A DNA stretch of 64,000 bases from Diabrotica undecimpunctata (GCF_040954645.1 NC_092811.1:119981343-120045342); one strand, 5' to 3'; shown: positions 22,796-34,280, numbered from the stretch's first letter. The notes: generated by a model from the letters alone, not told the origin. Translations and numbers: made by a program.

Positions 22796-25588
22796 TTAAT
22801 CCTGCTCTGGAGGTTCGTCCCTAGGTGGTGGAGCAGCGCGGATGTCATCTACATGGATGGTCCTATTCACGTCCCGGTCGCGGTGTATCTCATAGGTATG
22901 ATCGCCTAGCACCTTCAGGATCGTGTGTGGTCCCGTCCATGTCGGTCCGAAGTTCCCTCGGACGTGGTTCCTCACCATGACCTGCTCTCCTTCGATGAAC
23001 CTCCTGGCGGGTGGAGCGTTAGGGTTGTCAGGAAACATGTTCCGCGCATATACAGTGGCCTTTTGAACCGCTCTGGCAACCCTTTCGTCTCGTCTGGCTG
23101 CGGTGTTTGCCAGACGATGCTCACGCTGTGTTTCTTCTGCGCGCCGTGGCAGATAGCCTAGCAGAAGTTCAGCGGGTGTTTCCTGGGTGGCCTCGTTATT
23201 TTTAATGGCCCGGATGGTCTCGTCTTGTCCTGGGTGGTTGGCCTCCGAGTCGTGATAGACCTTCATCACGTCCTTCCGGAGGGATGGGGGTACTATCAGC
23301 ATCCTGTGGTCTGGTCCAGCGTTGTAGTAAGCGGCGTTATCGACTAGTGTGAATTCACGGAGAAGGTTTTCTTCGACTTCGTTCCGTGGTCCACGTCCGG
23401 AGATCTCTAGGTAGCGTCTCCGAAACCGCTGCATACCGTGGTGTGTCTGGTGACTTCTCCGGATTTTATCCTGGAGTGGTAGGTCAACCAGATCATCTAG
23501 GATGGGGTTGATGTCTTCCTCCTCGTCGACGTCCTCCATCATACATAGTAGAGGAAAGGACTCGTCTTCCTCCACGTCCGTTGTAGGCCAGCTAAGTCGC
23601 ACCACTTCCTCGTCTTGGTCAGCTTCTTCTTCTCTCTCCGTGGTTGGGTTCCTGGACAAGTGGTCAGGGAGTTCGTTCTCCTTCCCTGGGATATGTATCA
23701 CGGTGAAGTTGAACTCCTGAAGTAGCAAGGCCCATCGGGATAGTTTGGCCTTGTCTTCCTTGAACCGATGGAGCCACAGGAGAGCCTGACTGTCGGTGTA
23801 CAGCGTGAAGTGCTGATCCTGGAGGAAGTGCTTGTACCTCTTGAGTGCCCAAACTAATGCGAGGCACTCTTTCTCGTTAATATGGTAACGGGTTTCTGCT
23901 GGTTTTAACTTCGTGGAGGCATATGCGATGACTCTCTTGTCGTCTTGGGTTCCTTGGAACAGGACTGCGCCCATGCCGACATCGGAGGCATCCGTCTGGA
24001 GGCAGAAGGGTTTGGACGCGTCTGGTCGGTGGAGTAGGAGATCTCCCTCGATTTCGATCTTGAGACGTTGGAAGGCGGCTTCTGCGGCGTCGTTCCAGTG
24101 CATCCGTCTCTTATTACCCTTGGTGAGGTCCGTCAAGGGTGTTATGATGTCCGAAAATCGAGGGATGAAATCCCTTAATCAGTTGGCTGTCCCGATGAAG
24201 CTTCGCAGTTGCTTCATCGTCCGTGGAGTGTCGAAGCCTTTGATTTTCTCCACATGCTTCTCCAGAGGTTGGGTGTTGGCAGAGGTGATTTTGTGTCCTA
24301 GGTACTCCAGTTCGTCTGCTGCGAATTTACACTTTTTTAGGGATGCCCATAGTCCGTGTGTCCGAAGTCTCTCTAGAACCAGGCGGAGGTGGTTCTGGTG
24401 TTGGGTCCAGTCTTCTGAATAGATGATAATATCATCCATGTATACCTTGATGAAAACATCGATGTATCCTGCGAAGACTGAAGTCACGAGCTTCTGGAAC
24501 ACAGCTGGTCCATTCTTGAGGCCGAAGGGCATCACCGTAAATTCGTATGAGGACCCGTCAGGCAGGCTGAACGCTGTCTTCGGGCTGGAGTCCTTGTGCA
24601 ATGGGACTTGCCAAAATCCACTCTTCAGATCTAAGGTGGTGAAGATCTGAGCCGTGCCAATCTCTTTGATGGAGTCGTGGATTGGTGGCATGCTGGAGGC
24701 TTCGTCGATGGTCACGTTGTTAAGCTTCCTATAGTCTACGCAGAAACGGGGGGTGCCATCCTTCTTGGTTACAATAACCACCGGGCTATTGTAAGGAGAT
24801 TTGCTGGGGCGGATGACTCCTGCGGCTAGCATCTCTCTCACCTCCTTGGCCATTATCTGCTTCTTCTCCGTAGAATATTTATAGGGCTTAACGTTGATAG
24901 GCGTGGCGTCGGTCACTTCGATTTTCATTTCGGTGGCCTTGGTGGTCGGCTGACGTAGACGGTCGTCGAAAACGTCATCGTACTCTTGAATCAACTTTTC
25001 AACTTGTTGCAAAGCGAAGGATGGAGCTTGATGGGGTTCCAGCCGCTGCGTCCTGGATTGCCTTTTTGCTGGGTTCTTCCAGTAAATGGTGGTTCTGCAG
25101 GTGGTACCGACGTGTAGACATTTACGTGGTATGTCTACATTGGCCTCTTCCTGTTCCAACCAAGGCATCCCTAACACAACGTCGTGGTTCAAGTCCTCCA
25201 TAACCACGCAGTTGACGGTTGAATCCAGAGTCTCGATGTTAATCTTGACTTCAGCAGTCCCTAGGGTGCGGGACGTGCTGCCCGTGCACGCCAGCTGAAC
25301 CAATCCTGATCCTCGTTGCAGGTCCCGTCTCTGGATCAATCTCTGGTGAATGAAGTTCCCAGATGCACCGGTGTCGACTAAGATCTTCACACGTTGTCCG
25401 TTGATCCTTCCATGGAGTTGGGGGAGGCCTGTCGTCGAGGGTCGTGTCTGAATCGGGTTCAGTTGGGGCACCATCTTCACAACAGGGTTTAGTTGGCGCC
25501 CCTGTTGGCGTTTCCCTGGTTCTGAGGTAGTGGAGGTGGTGGTTGGCTCATCGGTGGCATCCTGGACTGTCTGTTGGGGTTCCTCCAT
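22796..25588 (-). pseudogene. pol: pol: protease, reverse transcriptase, RNase H, deleted integrase
   Basis: Reading from 25588: protease with LVDTGASGNF (D-T-G active site) near residue 70; RT with SPVVIVTKKDG, FTTLDLKSGFWQ, MPFGLKN and catalytic YMDD near 24430; RNase H with LQTDASDVGMGAVLF, EKECLALVWALKR and YTDSQALLWL. A single TGA at 24181-24179 replaces the Trp of a GTANW motif; the same frame continues after it. The integrase part keeps VYHDSEANHPGQDETIRAI and then jumps to EATQETPAELLLGY and the C-terminal TWTGPHTILKVLGDH block, so the D,D-35-E core is missing. Pol overlaps gag by 100 nt in the -1 frame, implying ribosomal frameshifting. Confidence 0.93.
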
Positions 25589-26445
25589 TCCTCGATCGCT
25601 TCAGGGTGGCGTGCTGTGTTGTTTTGACGTGGGGGACGGTAGTGCTGTCGCTGTCGGGATTGTTGCTGGGATTGATGTTGGGGTTTGTTAGCGACGGTGT
25701 TCCGGCGGGTATCAGCTTCCATTCCTTGGGCTATTGTTAGGAGGTCCTCCTCGGTCTTTGGAATGTTCACTCGAAGGCAGATCGCGATGTCGGGTCTCAG
25801 TTGGTTTACGATGGTGATACACCTCTGGTCCTCAGGGGTGTATGGTGCGAGACGTCTGAATAAGGCTGCTTTACCGTTGATAAAGTCCTCCGTGGGTTCA
25901 TCCTTCCGTTGATGTTCTCCATGAAGTTTCAACGTGAGGGCTGAGAGCAAAGCGGGGTCGTTGTACTTCCTCAGGAGACGGTCTCGGAAGGTGTCGTACG
26001 GTAGGTCTGTGTGGGAAAACTTCTGGGCCCATTTCTTCGCGTCGCCGTGGAGTGAGTTGTCGATGAGGTAATCTATCCAATTGTCCTCGTCCACGTCGTA
26101 TTTTGTCAAGAAGGTCTCGGCTTTGGTTAGAAAGCTGAGAGGGTTTTCAGTGTCCCGGCCTGAGAACTGAGGGGGCTTCATATATGAAATCCTGGGCTTC
26201 GGTGGCTCAGGATGAGGCATCTGGGGTGTGGTGCCTTGAGTGGTCGATAGGGCCGTCATCGCTTGCATAAGGGCAGAGATGAAGTCAGCTGTGGAAGGCT
26301 GGCTCGAAGACGGTCCTGGGGTCGTGGATTCGGTTTTAGTGGGTTGGGCGCCATGTTGCCGAGAGGGGGCATTTGGGCCTGTAGGACCCATCGCCGGCTC
26401 TTCGGACTTTTTCCTGTCTCCGGAATTGGAACGGGTGTTTACCAT
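25489..26445 (-). CDS. gag: gag polyprotein
   Basis: 318 residues, intact. A Pro/Ser/Thr-rich N-terminus is followed by a retrotransposon-gag region (PPQFSGRDTENPLSFLTKAETF, WAQKFSHTDLPYDTFRDRLLRKY, LKLHGEHQRKDEPTEDFINGK) and a basic Gln/Arg/Pro-rich tail. No CCHC zinc knuckle is present, so nucleic-acid binding presumably depends on the basic tail. The start at 26445 lies inside the 5' LTR: residues 1 to about 31 are LTR-encoded, and the primer-binding site (minus strand TGGCGCCCAAC) is translated as part of HGAQP. The next ATGs downstream would remove only non-conserved residues, so the exact start is not proven. Confidence 0.9.
   Translation of the reverse strand: MVNTRSNSGDRKKSEEPAMGPTGPNAPSRQHGAQPTKTESTTPGPSSSQPSTADFISALMQAMTALSTTQGTTPQMPHPEPPKPRISYMKPPQFSGRDTENPLSFLTKAETFLTKYDVDEDNWIDYLIDNSLHGDAKKWAQKFSHTDLPYDTFRDRLLRKYNDPALLSALTLKLHGEHQRKDEPTEDFINGKAALFRRLAPYTPEDQRCITIVNQLRPDIAICLRVNIPKTEEDLLTIAQGMEADTRRNTVANKPQHQSQQQSRQRQHYRPPRQNNTARHPEAIEEWRNPNRQSRMPPMSQPPPPLPQNQGNANRGAN
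26336..26353 (-). promoter_or_regulatory. Primer-binding site
   Basis: Directly after the CA of the 5' LTR the minus strand reads TGGCGCCCAACCCACTAA. The first 11 bases match the complement of the 3' end of insect tRNA-Lys as I remember it. It lies within the gag coding sequence. Confidence 0.8.
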
Positions 26446-27751
26446 CTTCGTTTGTCGCTAGTGAAATGGGTCAGTACTGTTGCCGTTACAGAATAACCGT
26501 TACAGCGACAAGTATCTGTTACAGGTAACGGTTCCAAGGAACAGTTACAAAATAACAGATCAAAAATGGAAAACAGAACAGGTAAAATACTAAGTATTCC
26601 TTGACTTACGGAAGGAATAACTTGGTAAACAATAAAATAAAATGGTATGATAAATGTAGTGCAAAGAATATGTTTCTAAGTGTTTCTTGACTTACGGAAG
26701 AAACAACTTAGAATGAAAAGTAAAAATGTACAAGATCAAAGAATAGAAAAATGCAGAAATATGAGTAAAAATACACAAGGTAAAAGAATGCAGAAATGTT
26801 CTTAAGTGTTTCTTGACTTACGGAAGAAACAACTTAAGAGAGGAATATAAACAAATGAAATAAGTAAATATAAAACAATATGTGAAAATATGTCTGTGTT
26901 TCTTGACTTACGGAAGAAACAACTTAGAACAGAAAAACAACAAGAGAATCAAATATGCAATAGAAGAATATAAATATTTACAAGTGTTTCTTGACTTACG
27001 GAAGAAACGACTTGTAATATAGAATAGAAAAAAATAAAATGCAAAAATAAGAATACAAATATTTACAAGTGTTTCTTGACTTACAGAAGAAACAACTTGT
27101 AATAGAAAATAAGAAAATAAAATGCGGAAAAGATATAGAAATATAGCTAAGTGTTTCTTGACTTACGGAAGAAACGACTTAGCGTAAAAATGAAAATAAC
27201 AGGGACAAGTATACGAAATATCAGAAATAAGAGTGCAAATATGGAAATACTTCTAAGTGTTCTTTTGACTTACCGGAAAAGAACGACTTAGACACACAGT
27301 GAAACACAAGTGAAATATCAGAAAAATATTTCTAAGAGTTCTTTAACTTACCGGAAAGAACTACTTAGACACAAATACAAGAAATATAAACAATCAAAAA
27401 TAATCAAATAAAATAGTAAATAAATCAATACATGAACAATAGTAATATTCTAACCTGAAAAGGTCTGAATATACGACAAATGCTAAAATAAAAAGGTACA
27501 CAGGAAATCAGAAATAAAACAATAGCTCAAGTTGATACAATAAAGCACCGACTAGGTCTACAGTAAGAAGAGGCAAGCTCGACTGACCGATGAGAGAAAA
27601 TCTACCTGCTTTTATGTAAAACAAATCCTTTGTTTTACGTAGCGAAAGTGGAATTTCCCTGCATCGAATCAATTAGAAATTTGGATTTGGCCAACCTTGG
27701 AATTCCCAAGTATTTTAACCGATATCCAAATTCCTTGATGCGTCGAGGACA
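26354..27751 (-). repeat. 5' LTR
   Basis: 1398 bp, matching the 3' LTR except 26360. On the minus strand it begins TGTCCTCGACGC, contains the promoter by position, and ends CGGCAACA. It carries the first 31 or so codons of gag. Confidence 0.95.
26590..27369 (-). repeat. Array of nine hairpin-forming repeats inside the 5' LTR
   Basis: Same nine units as in the 3' LTR, offset by 5407 bases. In this LTR the array lies upstream of the gag start on the minus strand, so if transcription starts at or before 27369 it falls in the 5' leader. Confidence 0.9.
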
Positions 27752-27755
27752 ATAG

Positions 27756-28484
27756 GTGGTCCTTAAGTAATTGTACAAAGAGAAACCTAGATTCTGCACT
27801 TTAAAATAATACGATTTAAGCCAACTTGCTTTAATAAAATGTTGATATTAAGAAAGATACAGGGTGTATAAGTGAAAATTTAAAATTTTGTTTTTCGCTA
27901 TAACTTTTACGTTTGTAAATATTTTTGGACAAAAATGTACGGTTGGATGCTTTTGAGTAGGATAAATTATAATTTTATACAAACTTTAATGTAACTAATA
28001 GAGAGCATCACATATGCCACATGTGTGGCATAAATTTGCACTTACCTTTTTTGCTCTTTAAATTAGCTCTATTTTTGTTAAAAAATATTAAAGATACATT
28101 ATTTTTACAAAGAAAAGGTATACTTGTTAGTAACCTGAAAATTCAACCGTTTTCGAGATAATCGCATTTTATAGGTCAGCTGCATAATAATTCTTAGTTT
28201 GATATTTATGCGGTAAAGCACTGAATACCTGTAGATAAACATCATTCATAGTTTATTCTCATTAAAACAACTTAAAGATGATAACGTAACATCACAAAAT
28301 GCTTTGTTATGGGTGCTAAATGTCTTATTGGAGAAAAGATTGTTCATCTTCTTCTTTAGATGCCATGTCCGTATTCAGACGTTGGCCGTCATCATATTTA
28401 CAATTTCTCTTTTCTATCGCTTCTGCTTAAGTTTCTATAATGGTGTTGTATTACTATTTCTCTATTGTAAAATGCTGAAAACCC
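27756..28484. other. No recognisable gene
   Basis: AT-rich, with an ACAGGGTGTATAAG motif at about 27868 that recurs in related forms elsewhere in the window (52214, 52322, 51070) and marks short insect repeats. Confidence 0.5.
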
Positions 28485-28620
28485 AAAATATGTGGTTTAT
28501 GCAAGATGGTATATCACCAAATTCTAGAGAGAAGGCAGTTAGAACATACTTAAATACAACTTTTCTGAACGTTGGATTGGTTTGGATTGGTCGTGGTAGT
28601 CATATTCCTTGGCAATGTGG
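28485..28620 (+). pseudogene. Mariner-like transposase fragment
   Basis: About 45 residues read NMWFMQDGISPNSREKAVR, TYLNTTFLN and WIGRGSHIPWQ. This matches the second catalytic-Asp region (WF.QDGA.PH) followed by the YLN..F...WIGR...WP block of an insect mariner-like transposase family. A related, larger copy is at 57.5-59.6 kb. Nothing else of the element is recognisable here. Confidence 0.75.
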
Positions 28621-28639
28621 TGAGATATTGATATAATTA

Positions 28640-29440
28640 TTTAATCCATAAAAAATCCGAAAAGAATACTTATTATTTACTACGTAAATTGTGTTACGTC
28701 CCTCCACATATATACTCAGTTTTTATTATTAATTTTATTATTTTATTTTTATATTTTAATTCTTTACTTAACGTATGTGTATGCCTTGTCATCGTAAATT
28801 AATACGGACCTGTACAGTTCCCCTCCTAGTCTTAAGGGAGCAAGCTACGGGACGAGACGCATACTTCAATCTTAATCTTAGTTTAGAGATAGCCCTGTAT
28901 AAATCGTCGCGCTAAACACTCCAGTATTTGTGTAACTATAATAGTACCCTGACCACGTGACATTGTGAGAAGATTTTGTTCCCGAATCGCCCAGTGCACT
29001 GAGGAAGAAGAAGAAGTATCCATCAACATCACAGGTACCGTAATTTGATTGCATACACACATAGTATTTATATTAATTGATAAATTTACCTATAACTTAT
29101 TTTCATATTAAAACTAAACCAGCACCTATATAAAAACAATTATGAGTGAGTGCTTCTCTTATAGAACTTAACTTTCATTCAAATTGTTTACCCATTTTTA
29201 TTAGGACAAATAGAAACTGGAGCACAGGCATTGAATAACACATATGTGTCTTGTTTCATAATACTTTTGCTACAAATCTAACCTTAAAAACTCAGCATTT
29301 TTACAAAAACATCATCTTGGCCTAATAACCGATATTGTTATAAATATAGTAAACACACAGGCAATTTAGTTCATCATAATATTAGTTCGTTAGTAAATCA
29401 TAATAGTACATTTGTTCGAGATGTAATTATAGTTACTCGT
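28640..29440. other. No recognisable gene
   Basis: AT-rich; a GAA run at 29003-29016 may be a LINE tail remnant. Confidence 0.45.
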
Positions 29441-29449
29441 AAGCTCTAA

Positions 29450-30670
29450 CGTAATCAGGACGTAAGTGACACACAATTTGGATTTAGAAATGCACTGGGA
29501 ACGAGGGAAGCCCTATTCGCTGTGAATGTACTTGTGCAAAGGTGCATGGATGTTAATCAGCTAGTATATATGTGTTTCTTGGATTACAACAAAGCCTTCG
29601 ATAAGGTCAAACATAACCGTCTCATCGAATTACTTGAAAAGAAAAACTTGGATATGAGAGACATCAGGATCACTAGCGCTATCTACTATAATCAGATCGC
29701 TGTGGTAAAAGAGAACAACGTCTTTTCAAATGAAATACAGATTGAGACGGGCGTCAGACAGGGCTGTGTCCTGTCTCCTACTTTGTTCAATTTGTATTCA
29801 GAGGAAATAATCCAGGAAGCACTAGAAGAACTAACTATGGGAATAAAAGTAAATGGCCGACCAATCAATAATATACGGTTTGCCGACGACACTATTTTAT
29901 TAGCGGAATGTCTTGAGGATTTACAACAAATGGTTGACAGAGTGGTAGAAGTTAGTGAAGAAAACGGACTGTATTTAAACACAAAAAAGACACAGTTTAT
30001 GGTAATTACAAAAGCCCAACAGCGCCAAGAAAACATAACAATACATGGAGAACAAATTAAAAAAGTTGAAAAATATAACTATCTGGGTACAATAATTAAC
30101 GGAAATAATGAGTACACAGAAGAGATTAAGGCAAGAATAGGACAGGCAAGAAATTCTTTTAACAAACTAAAAAAAGTACTCTGCAGCAGAGACATTTCAA
30201 TTTCTTTAAAAATAAGACTTCTGAGATGCTACGTGTTCTCCGTATTATTTTATGGGTTGGAGGCTTGAACATTAAAGAAAGATGTTTCGGACAGATTAGA
30301 AGCCTTCGAGTTATGGGCCTACAGAAGGATATTGAGAATAAGTTGGGTGGATAGAGTCACGAATGTCGAGGTGTTGAGAAGAATGGGAAAAGATAAAGAG
30401 GTTTTGAATACAATTAAAGTCAGAAAACTGCAATATCTGGGACATGTCGTGAGGGGCGACCATTATAACTTGCTGCAATTAATAATACAAGGAAGAATAC
30501 AAGGTAGAAGGAGTCGCGGAAGAAGATGCATCTCCTGGTTAAACAATTTGAGAGCTTGGTTTAACTGCACTTCTGCTGACCTGTTTAGAGCAGCGGTATC
30601 GAAAGTGCGAATTGTCATGATGGTTGCCAACCTTTTTAGAGGAGATGGCACATGAAGAAGAAGAAGAGGT
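29450..30670 (+). pseudogene. RTE-like LINE, nearly intact RT half
   Basis: Frame opens with DTQFGFRNALGTREALFAV, then CFLDYNKAFDKVKHNRL, TGVRQGCVLSPTLFNLYSE, IRFADDTILLAE (catalytic FADD), NTKKTQFMV and YNYLGTIING. A single TGA (about 30266-30268) replaces the Trp of a EAWTLKK motif, and the same frame continues through FELWAYRRILRISW, LQYLGHVVRG and GRRSRGRRCISW to GDGT-stop at 30655. A GAAGAAGAAG tail follows. Only the 5' end (endonuclease) is truncated. It is the least decayed LINE of the window. Confidence 0.9.
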
Positions 30671-32094
30671 AGAAGATGAAACTACACCTTATTTTTTACG
30701 GATAATTAGAAAATGCAATAAAATACAGGGTATCCATAAGCAAACGTATAACTTTGATACTCCGCAATTTGTTGGGACACCCTGCAATATGCTTATATTT
30801 CAAAATAATTTAAAAACGTAGCTTTTATCAACTTACAAGATATTAATATAATAAAAATTTTTAAATCTTTTACCATTTTGCTGTAATCTTCCGTCCCGTT
30901 AGTGGTGGCTTACCCTTTGTATTATGTAAATATATCAGTCTTATCACATCACACCATAAAGAATATTCAAATATCATCCTCCGCAGTATTTGATGTCACA
31001 AATTCTCAAATAAACGGGTAACTAGTTTCCAAAGTTCGGAAATTACTCGTTTATACGAACTCTCCCTAGAGATATCGCGTGCTGAGGCCAGTTTGTTCGG
31101 TAGTTAGTGTCCCTGGACAAAACATCTTTGAGAGTAAAAACCCAGCTAACACGCCACGTTAATGTTAATTCCCTAACATCGTAATTTAAGAATAATTTAA
31201 TTATTTGGAGGAAGAATGGATTATCTCTCGACACACGCAGACGGACTGCAACATCAATATTTAATGGTGCATTGCGAAACGGAACAAATCAAACACATAA
31301 ACAACTCCCAACTGCGTGACGTTGTGCTGAGTTTTTGATGAAGTGTCTGTCAGAAGCTTAAGTTCAGGATAACTACCGTTTAATAATTTATAGATGTGCC
31401 ATATGTGTATCACACCCATTAGTACAGTGTTGCTTTAACATTGTTTATAAAACATGAACAAAATAAAACAAAACGGGATATCAAAATTGAAGTGTAAGAG
31501 CCAAAAAATTTATTTTAATTCTTATTTTAATGTAACTTTTTAATTCAGCGAACAATTTTAGAATTTTTTTAAGTTTTTAACATTGACAATTTATTTGGAC
31601 CTATTTACAATGGTGAACTAAGAGATTGATTCTATTCGTGGTATAATTCCTATCTGTAGAATATTGCCAAAGATTAGTGCTTTAAGTTCTCAAATTGCCA
31701 CAGGTCTGAAATTAATAAAGCATTCGGTTCCTTAAATTGTGTGACGAGTTAGCGAGCAGTATTTGTTGCCAGCTTATGGAGACCTGAGTAATACACATTG
31801 GCTTTAAGTAGCAAAACTTTTTTCCATTACAGCTCCTAGTGTATGTTTAATATGACCTTAGGTTCACGGAAAAAATATTTTAAAAATTTCGCGAATGATT
31901 TTTTCCCAAATTTACGCAAAAAATGACTGGTAAATATAGCTACCAGGGTTTCTTTAGGATGACAACAAAGTGCCGAAGAATCACTGGTAAATATAGATAC
32001 CATTATATCTTTCTTATGTTTTTTACAAAAATGGAAATATACAATTATATAAACTTATTTATTACTTAACAATTATAGAAATCAAAATATTACA
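30671..32094. other. No recognisable gene
   Basis: AT-rich. Two similar ACTGGTAAATATAG[C/A]TACCA motifs at about 31927 and 31985 may be subterminal repeats of the neighbouring piggyBac remnant. Confidence 0.45.
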
Positions 32095-32099
32095 TTACA

Positions 32100-32850
32100 T
32101 TACATTTTTTACAAATTGTATTTGACCTAGTTTATTTTTTATTTTGGCTACACCCGGCACATCTTCAGAGGTTCCCTTAATGTCAAAGTGTCCTGTACTG
32201 TCATATGGTTTGAATTTCTCTGGGCCCTGTGCATTCTCGACACGTAAATGTAGAAATAAGAGAATTTGCCAGATCACTTCTGAACTTCAAATGAGACATG
32301 GGCTTTTGATTATTTTTGTTGTTTCTCATATCTTCTTTGTATAAAATGTATTTATTCACAATTGCCGCATCAAGCAGGTAATACAAAATTTTCATCCACC
32401 ACCTACTGGACTTCTACTAAGTTATTATATACGTGGAATGTAATTGATCAAACTGATCCAAGCCGCCCATATATCTCTTGTAGTCCGCTATGGCCATAGG
32501 ACAAGGAACTTTTTCCGATTGCCCTCTTTTATTGGTACGTGATACTTCTGACATATCTTGAATATTATGCATGTCACACATTTCACACCCCTATCTTTTC
32601 ACTTGTATACGTAAATGAGGACACAGCGTCCGATTGACTCATTTTTAACTTTTTGTTGGAGCAAGTTTTTAGAAAATTGTTGTCTAGTTTGCCGGATTGT
32701 ACCACAAGCAAATAGTTTCTCCTAATGAGTTTCTCATATAGCGGAATTGTCGAAAAAAAGTTATCAAAGTGAAGGCAATAACCTTTTTCGGCAAATAGTT
32801 TGCTTAAATTTAGGATGACACTTTCTCCCAAGGAATCACTAGTATTCGTA
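32100..32850 (-). pseudogene. piggyBac-like transposase, C-terminal part
   Basis: Read from 32831: SVILNLSKLFAEKGYCLHFDNFFSTIPLYEKLIRRNY in segments, with the FDNFFS catalytic-Asp block, then RTNKRGQSEKVPCP and IADYKRYMGGLDQFDQ (MGG.D..D block with another catalytic Asp), then SSRWWMKILYYLLDAAIVN. Stops and shifts separate the pieces, including one just before SSRWW. A cysteine-containing tail (TFTCREC) follows. The N-terminal half is gone. The order DNFF, MGG.D..D, WW..I...L matches piggyBac transposases. Confidence 0.85.
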
Positions 32851-32904
32851 ACAACACAACATAACTAGAGAGCTATACCAAGTTACTAGACGACTAACAA
32901 AAAA

Positions 32905-33018
32905 TGGGCCCAACTGTTCAAACATTGTTTGATCCAAGCCAGGCGAATTACTTACTACAACAAATGACCAAGTAGAGAAATGGAAAGAGCAAAAATTGTC
33001 GAAACCCGCAGAATATAT
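32905..33018 (+). pseudogene. LINE part 1, left of a SINE insertion
   Basis: Encodes a short stretch with TTNDQVEKWKEQKLSKPAEY, like the linker before the RT domain (...RW.EHF...). It is separated from part 2 by the SINE. Confidence 0.55.
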
Positions 33019-33033
33019 AGATATATAGATATA

Positions 33034-33328
33034 TAATAATAGTCTCCCGTTTTATACCGCTGTCGCGGCTTTGGGAGTATAGCAGGGTAGTCTGCTATAT
33101 CTAGGGCCTACGGTATACAAGGAAGGTAACATGGTCAGTGCTACGCTTCAACCGTCTATTATTACCCCTGGTTTTACCCAAGGTACTCATTTTTATTCAG
33201 GCTGAGTCGACCTGGGGCCTATAGACATTTTTAAAATGTCTAGATGTTCTTGCCGGCGGTGGGATTCGAACCCCGGACCACCTGCTTGCGAGGCAAACAT
33301 CCTACCGCTTGCGCTACGCAGGCCAAGC
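33034..33328 (-). mobile_element. tRNA-derived SINE
   Basis: The minus strand starts with a tRNA-like head: an A box TAGCGCAAGCGG, an anticodon-like loop CTCGCAA (Ala-CGC type) and a B box GGTTCGAATCC. The acceptor stem does not pair properly, so it is not a working tRNA. A body of about 210 bp follows, ending in an AT tail. AGATATATAGATATA at 33019-33033 and 33329-33343 is a candidate 15-bp TSD, though the AT tail makes its exact limits uncertain. It sits inside a LINE. Confidence 0.85.
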
Positions 33329-33343
33329 AGATATATAGATATA

Positions 33344-34280
33344 CTTGCGTATATCTTTCGAGGCTACTTCCAAAGGGAGATCCGAGAGGTGTGGGAAACA
33401 AAACGCATACGAACGGGCTGGAAAAGGGATAACAGTATCAAGCTTCCAAAAAAGAGCAACCTCTCACTGTGCAAAAATTGGAGAGGAATAACCTTACTTA
33501 CCTCAATAAATAAAATCTTCACGACCATCATACTTAAAAGATTAACAAGATTGAATTTCGAGCTGGTCAAGCAGGCTTTAGACCAGAATCATCCTGCATA
33601 GACCACATTAATACTGTGAGGGTAATAATGGAACAATCGGTTGAATGGAAAACACCTCTGTACATGGTTTTTGTTGACTTCGAGCGTGCCTTTGACAGCT
33701 TATCTCATGCTGTTTTATGGAAAATTTTAGAGCTAAGAAACATCCCGCATAAAATAATTTCCATTATAAAGTCACTGTAGACTGAGACGAAATGCCGCGT
33801 GACACACAATGGAATCAACAGCGACGAATTTGGCATATTTACTGGAGTCAGACAGGGATGCGTGCTTTCTCCGTTTCTTTTTAACATATCAGTAGACTAT
33901 GTTCTCTATCTGCCTATAGGCCCTGTTAGGACAAAGGTTCCAAGATGTGGCTGATCAATTGGAAACACTTTCCACTGAAGCCAATAAAGTAGGTTTGAAA
34001 ATCAATATTAGTAAAACCAAATCCATGAGAGTAAATGCAAGAAACACGGTATTTACTATCAACGACATGCAGATTGAACATGTGTAAAACTTTACGTATC
34101 TTGGAAGTGTCATAACAGAAAGCGGAGGTACAGAGGACGATATTCTTATGAGGATACGAAAAGCTCAACAAGCATTCAGCATACTCAACCCTATTTGTAG
34201 ATCTGGTGTGTATACTATAAGGACAAAGATCCGCATATTCCAGTCAAATGTCATGTCTGTTCTACTCTACGGATGTGAAA
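33344..34280 (+). pseudogene. LINE part 2: reverse transcriptase
   Basis: Frames read IREVWETKRIRTGWKRD, LPKKSNLSLCKNWRGITLLTS, QAGFRPESSCIDHI, FVDFERAFDSLSHAVLW, FTGVRQGCVLSPFLFNISVDY, then after a break KINISKTKSMRVN and FTYLGSVITESGGTED, ending VLLYGCE at 34280. The box that should hold the catalytic Asp pair (near 33905-33925) is damaged. The gene continues after the MULE at 39664. Family resembles LINEs with the PKKGDLS.C.NWRGITLL signature. Confidence 0.85.

Larger units (their letters stand above)
20943..27755 (-). mobile_element. Young Ty3/Gypsy LTR retrotransposon, non-autonomous
   Basis: Two LTRs of exactly 1398 bp (20947-22344 and 26354-27751) flank gag and pol on the minus strand. 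ATAG flanks the element at 20943-20946 and 27752-27755 as a 4-bp TSD. LTRs run TGTCCTC...CAACA (TG...CA). The only LTR difference I noticed is 20953 T versus 26360 C. Domain order is gag, protease, RT, RNase H, remnant integrase, so Ty3/Gypsy rather than Copia. No env-like frame is present. Pol carries one in-frame TGA and the integrase core is missing, so this copy could move only with help in trans. Confidence 0.95.

Noticed and set aside
22925..23720. Plus-strand open frames inside pol
   Set aside because: Shadows of the GC-richer pol coding strand.
33240..33330. Functional tRNA-Ala gene on the minus strand
   Set aside because: The A and B boxes are good but the acceptor stem does not pair and a repetitive body and tail follow, so it is a SINE head.
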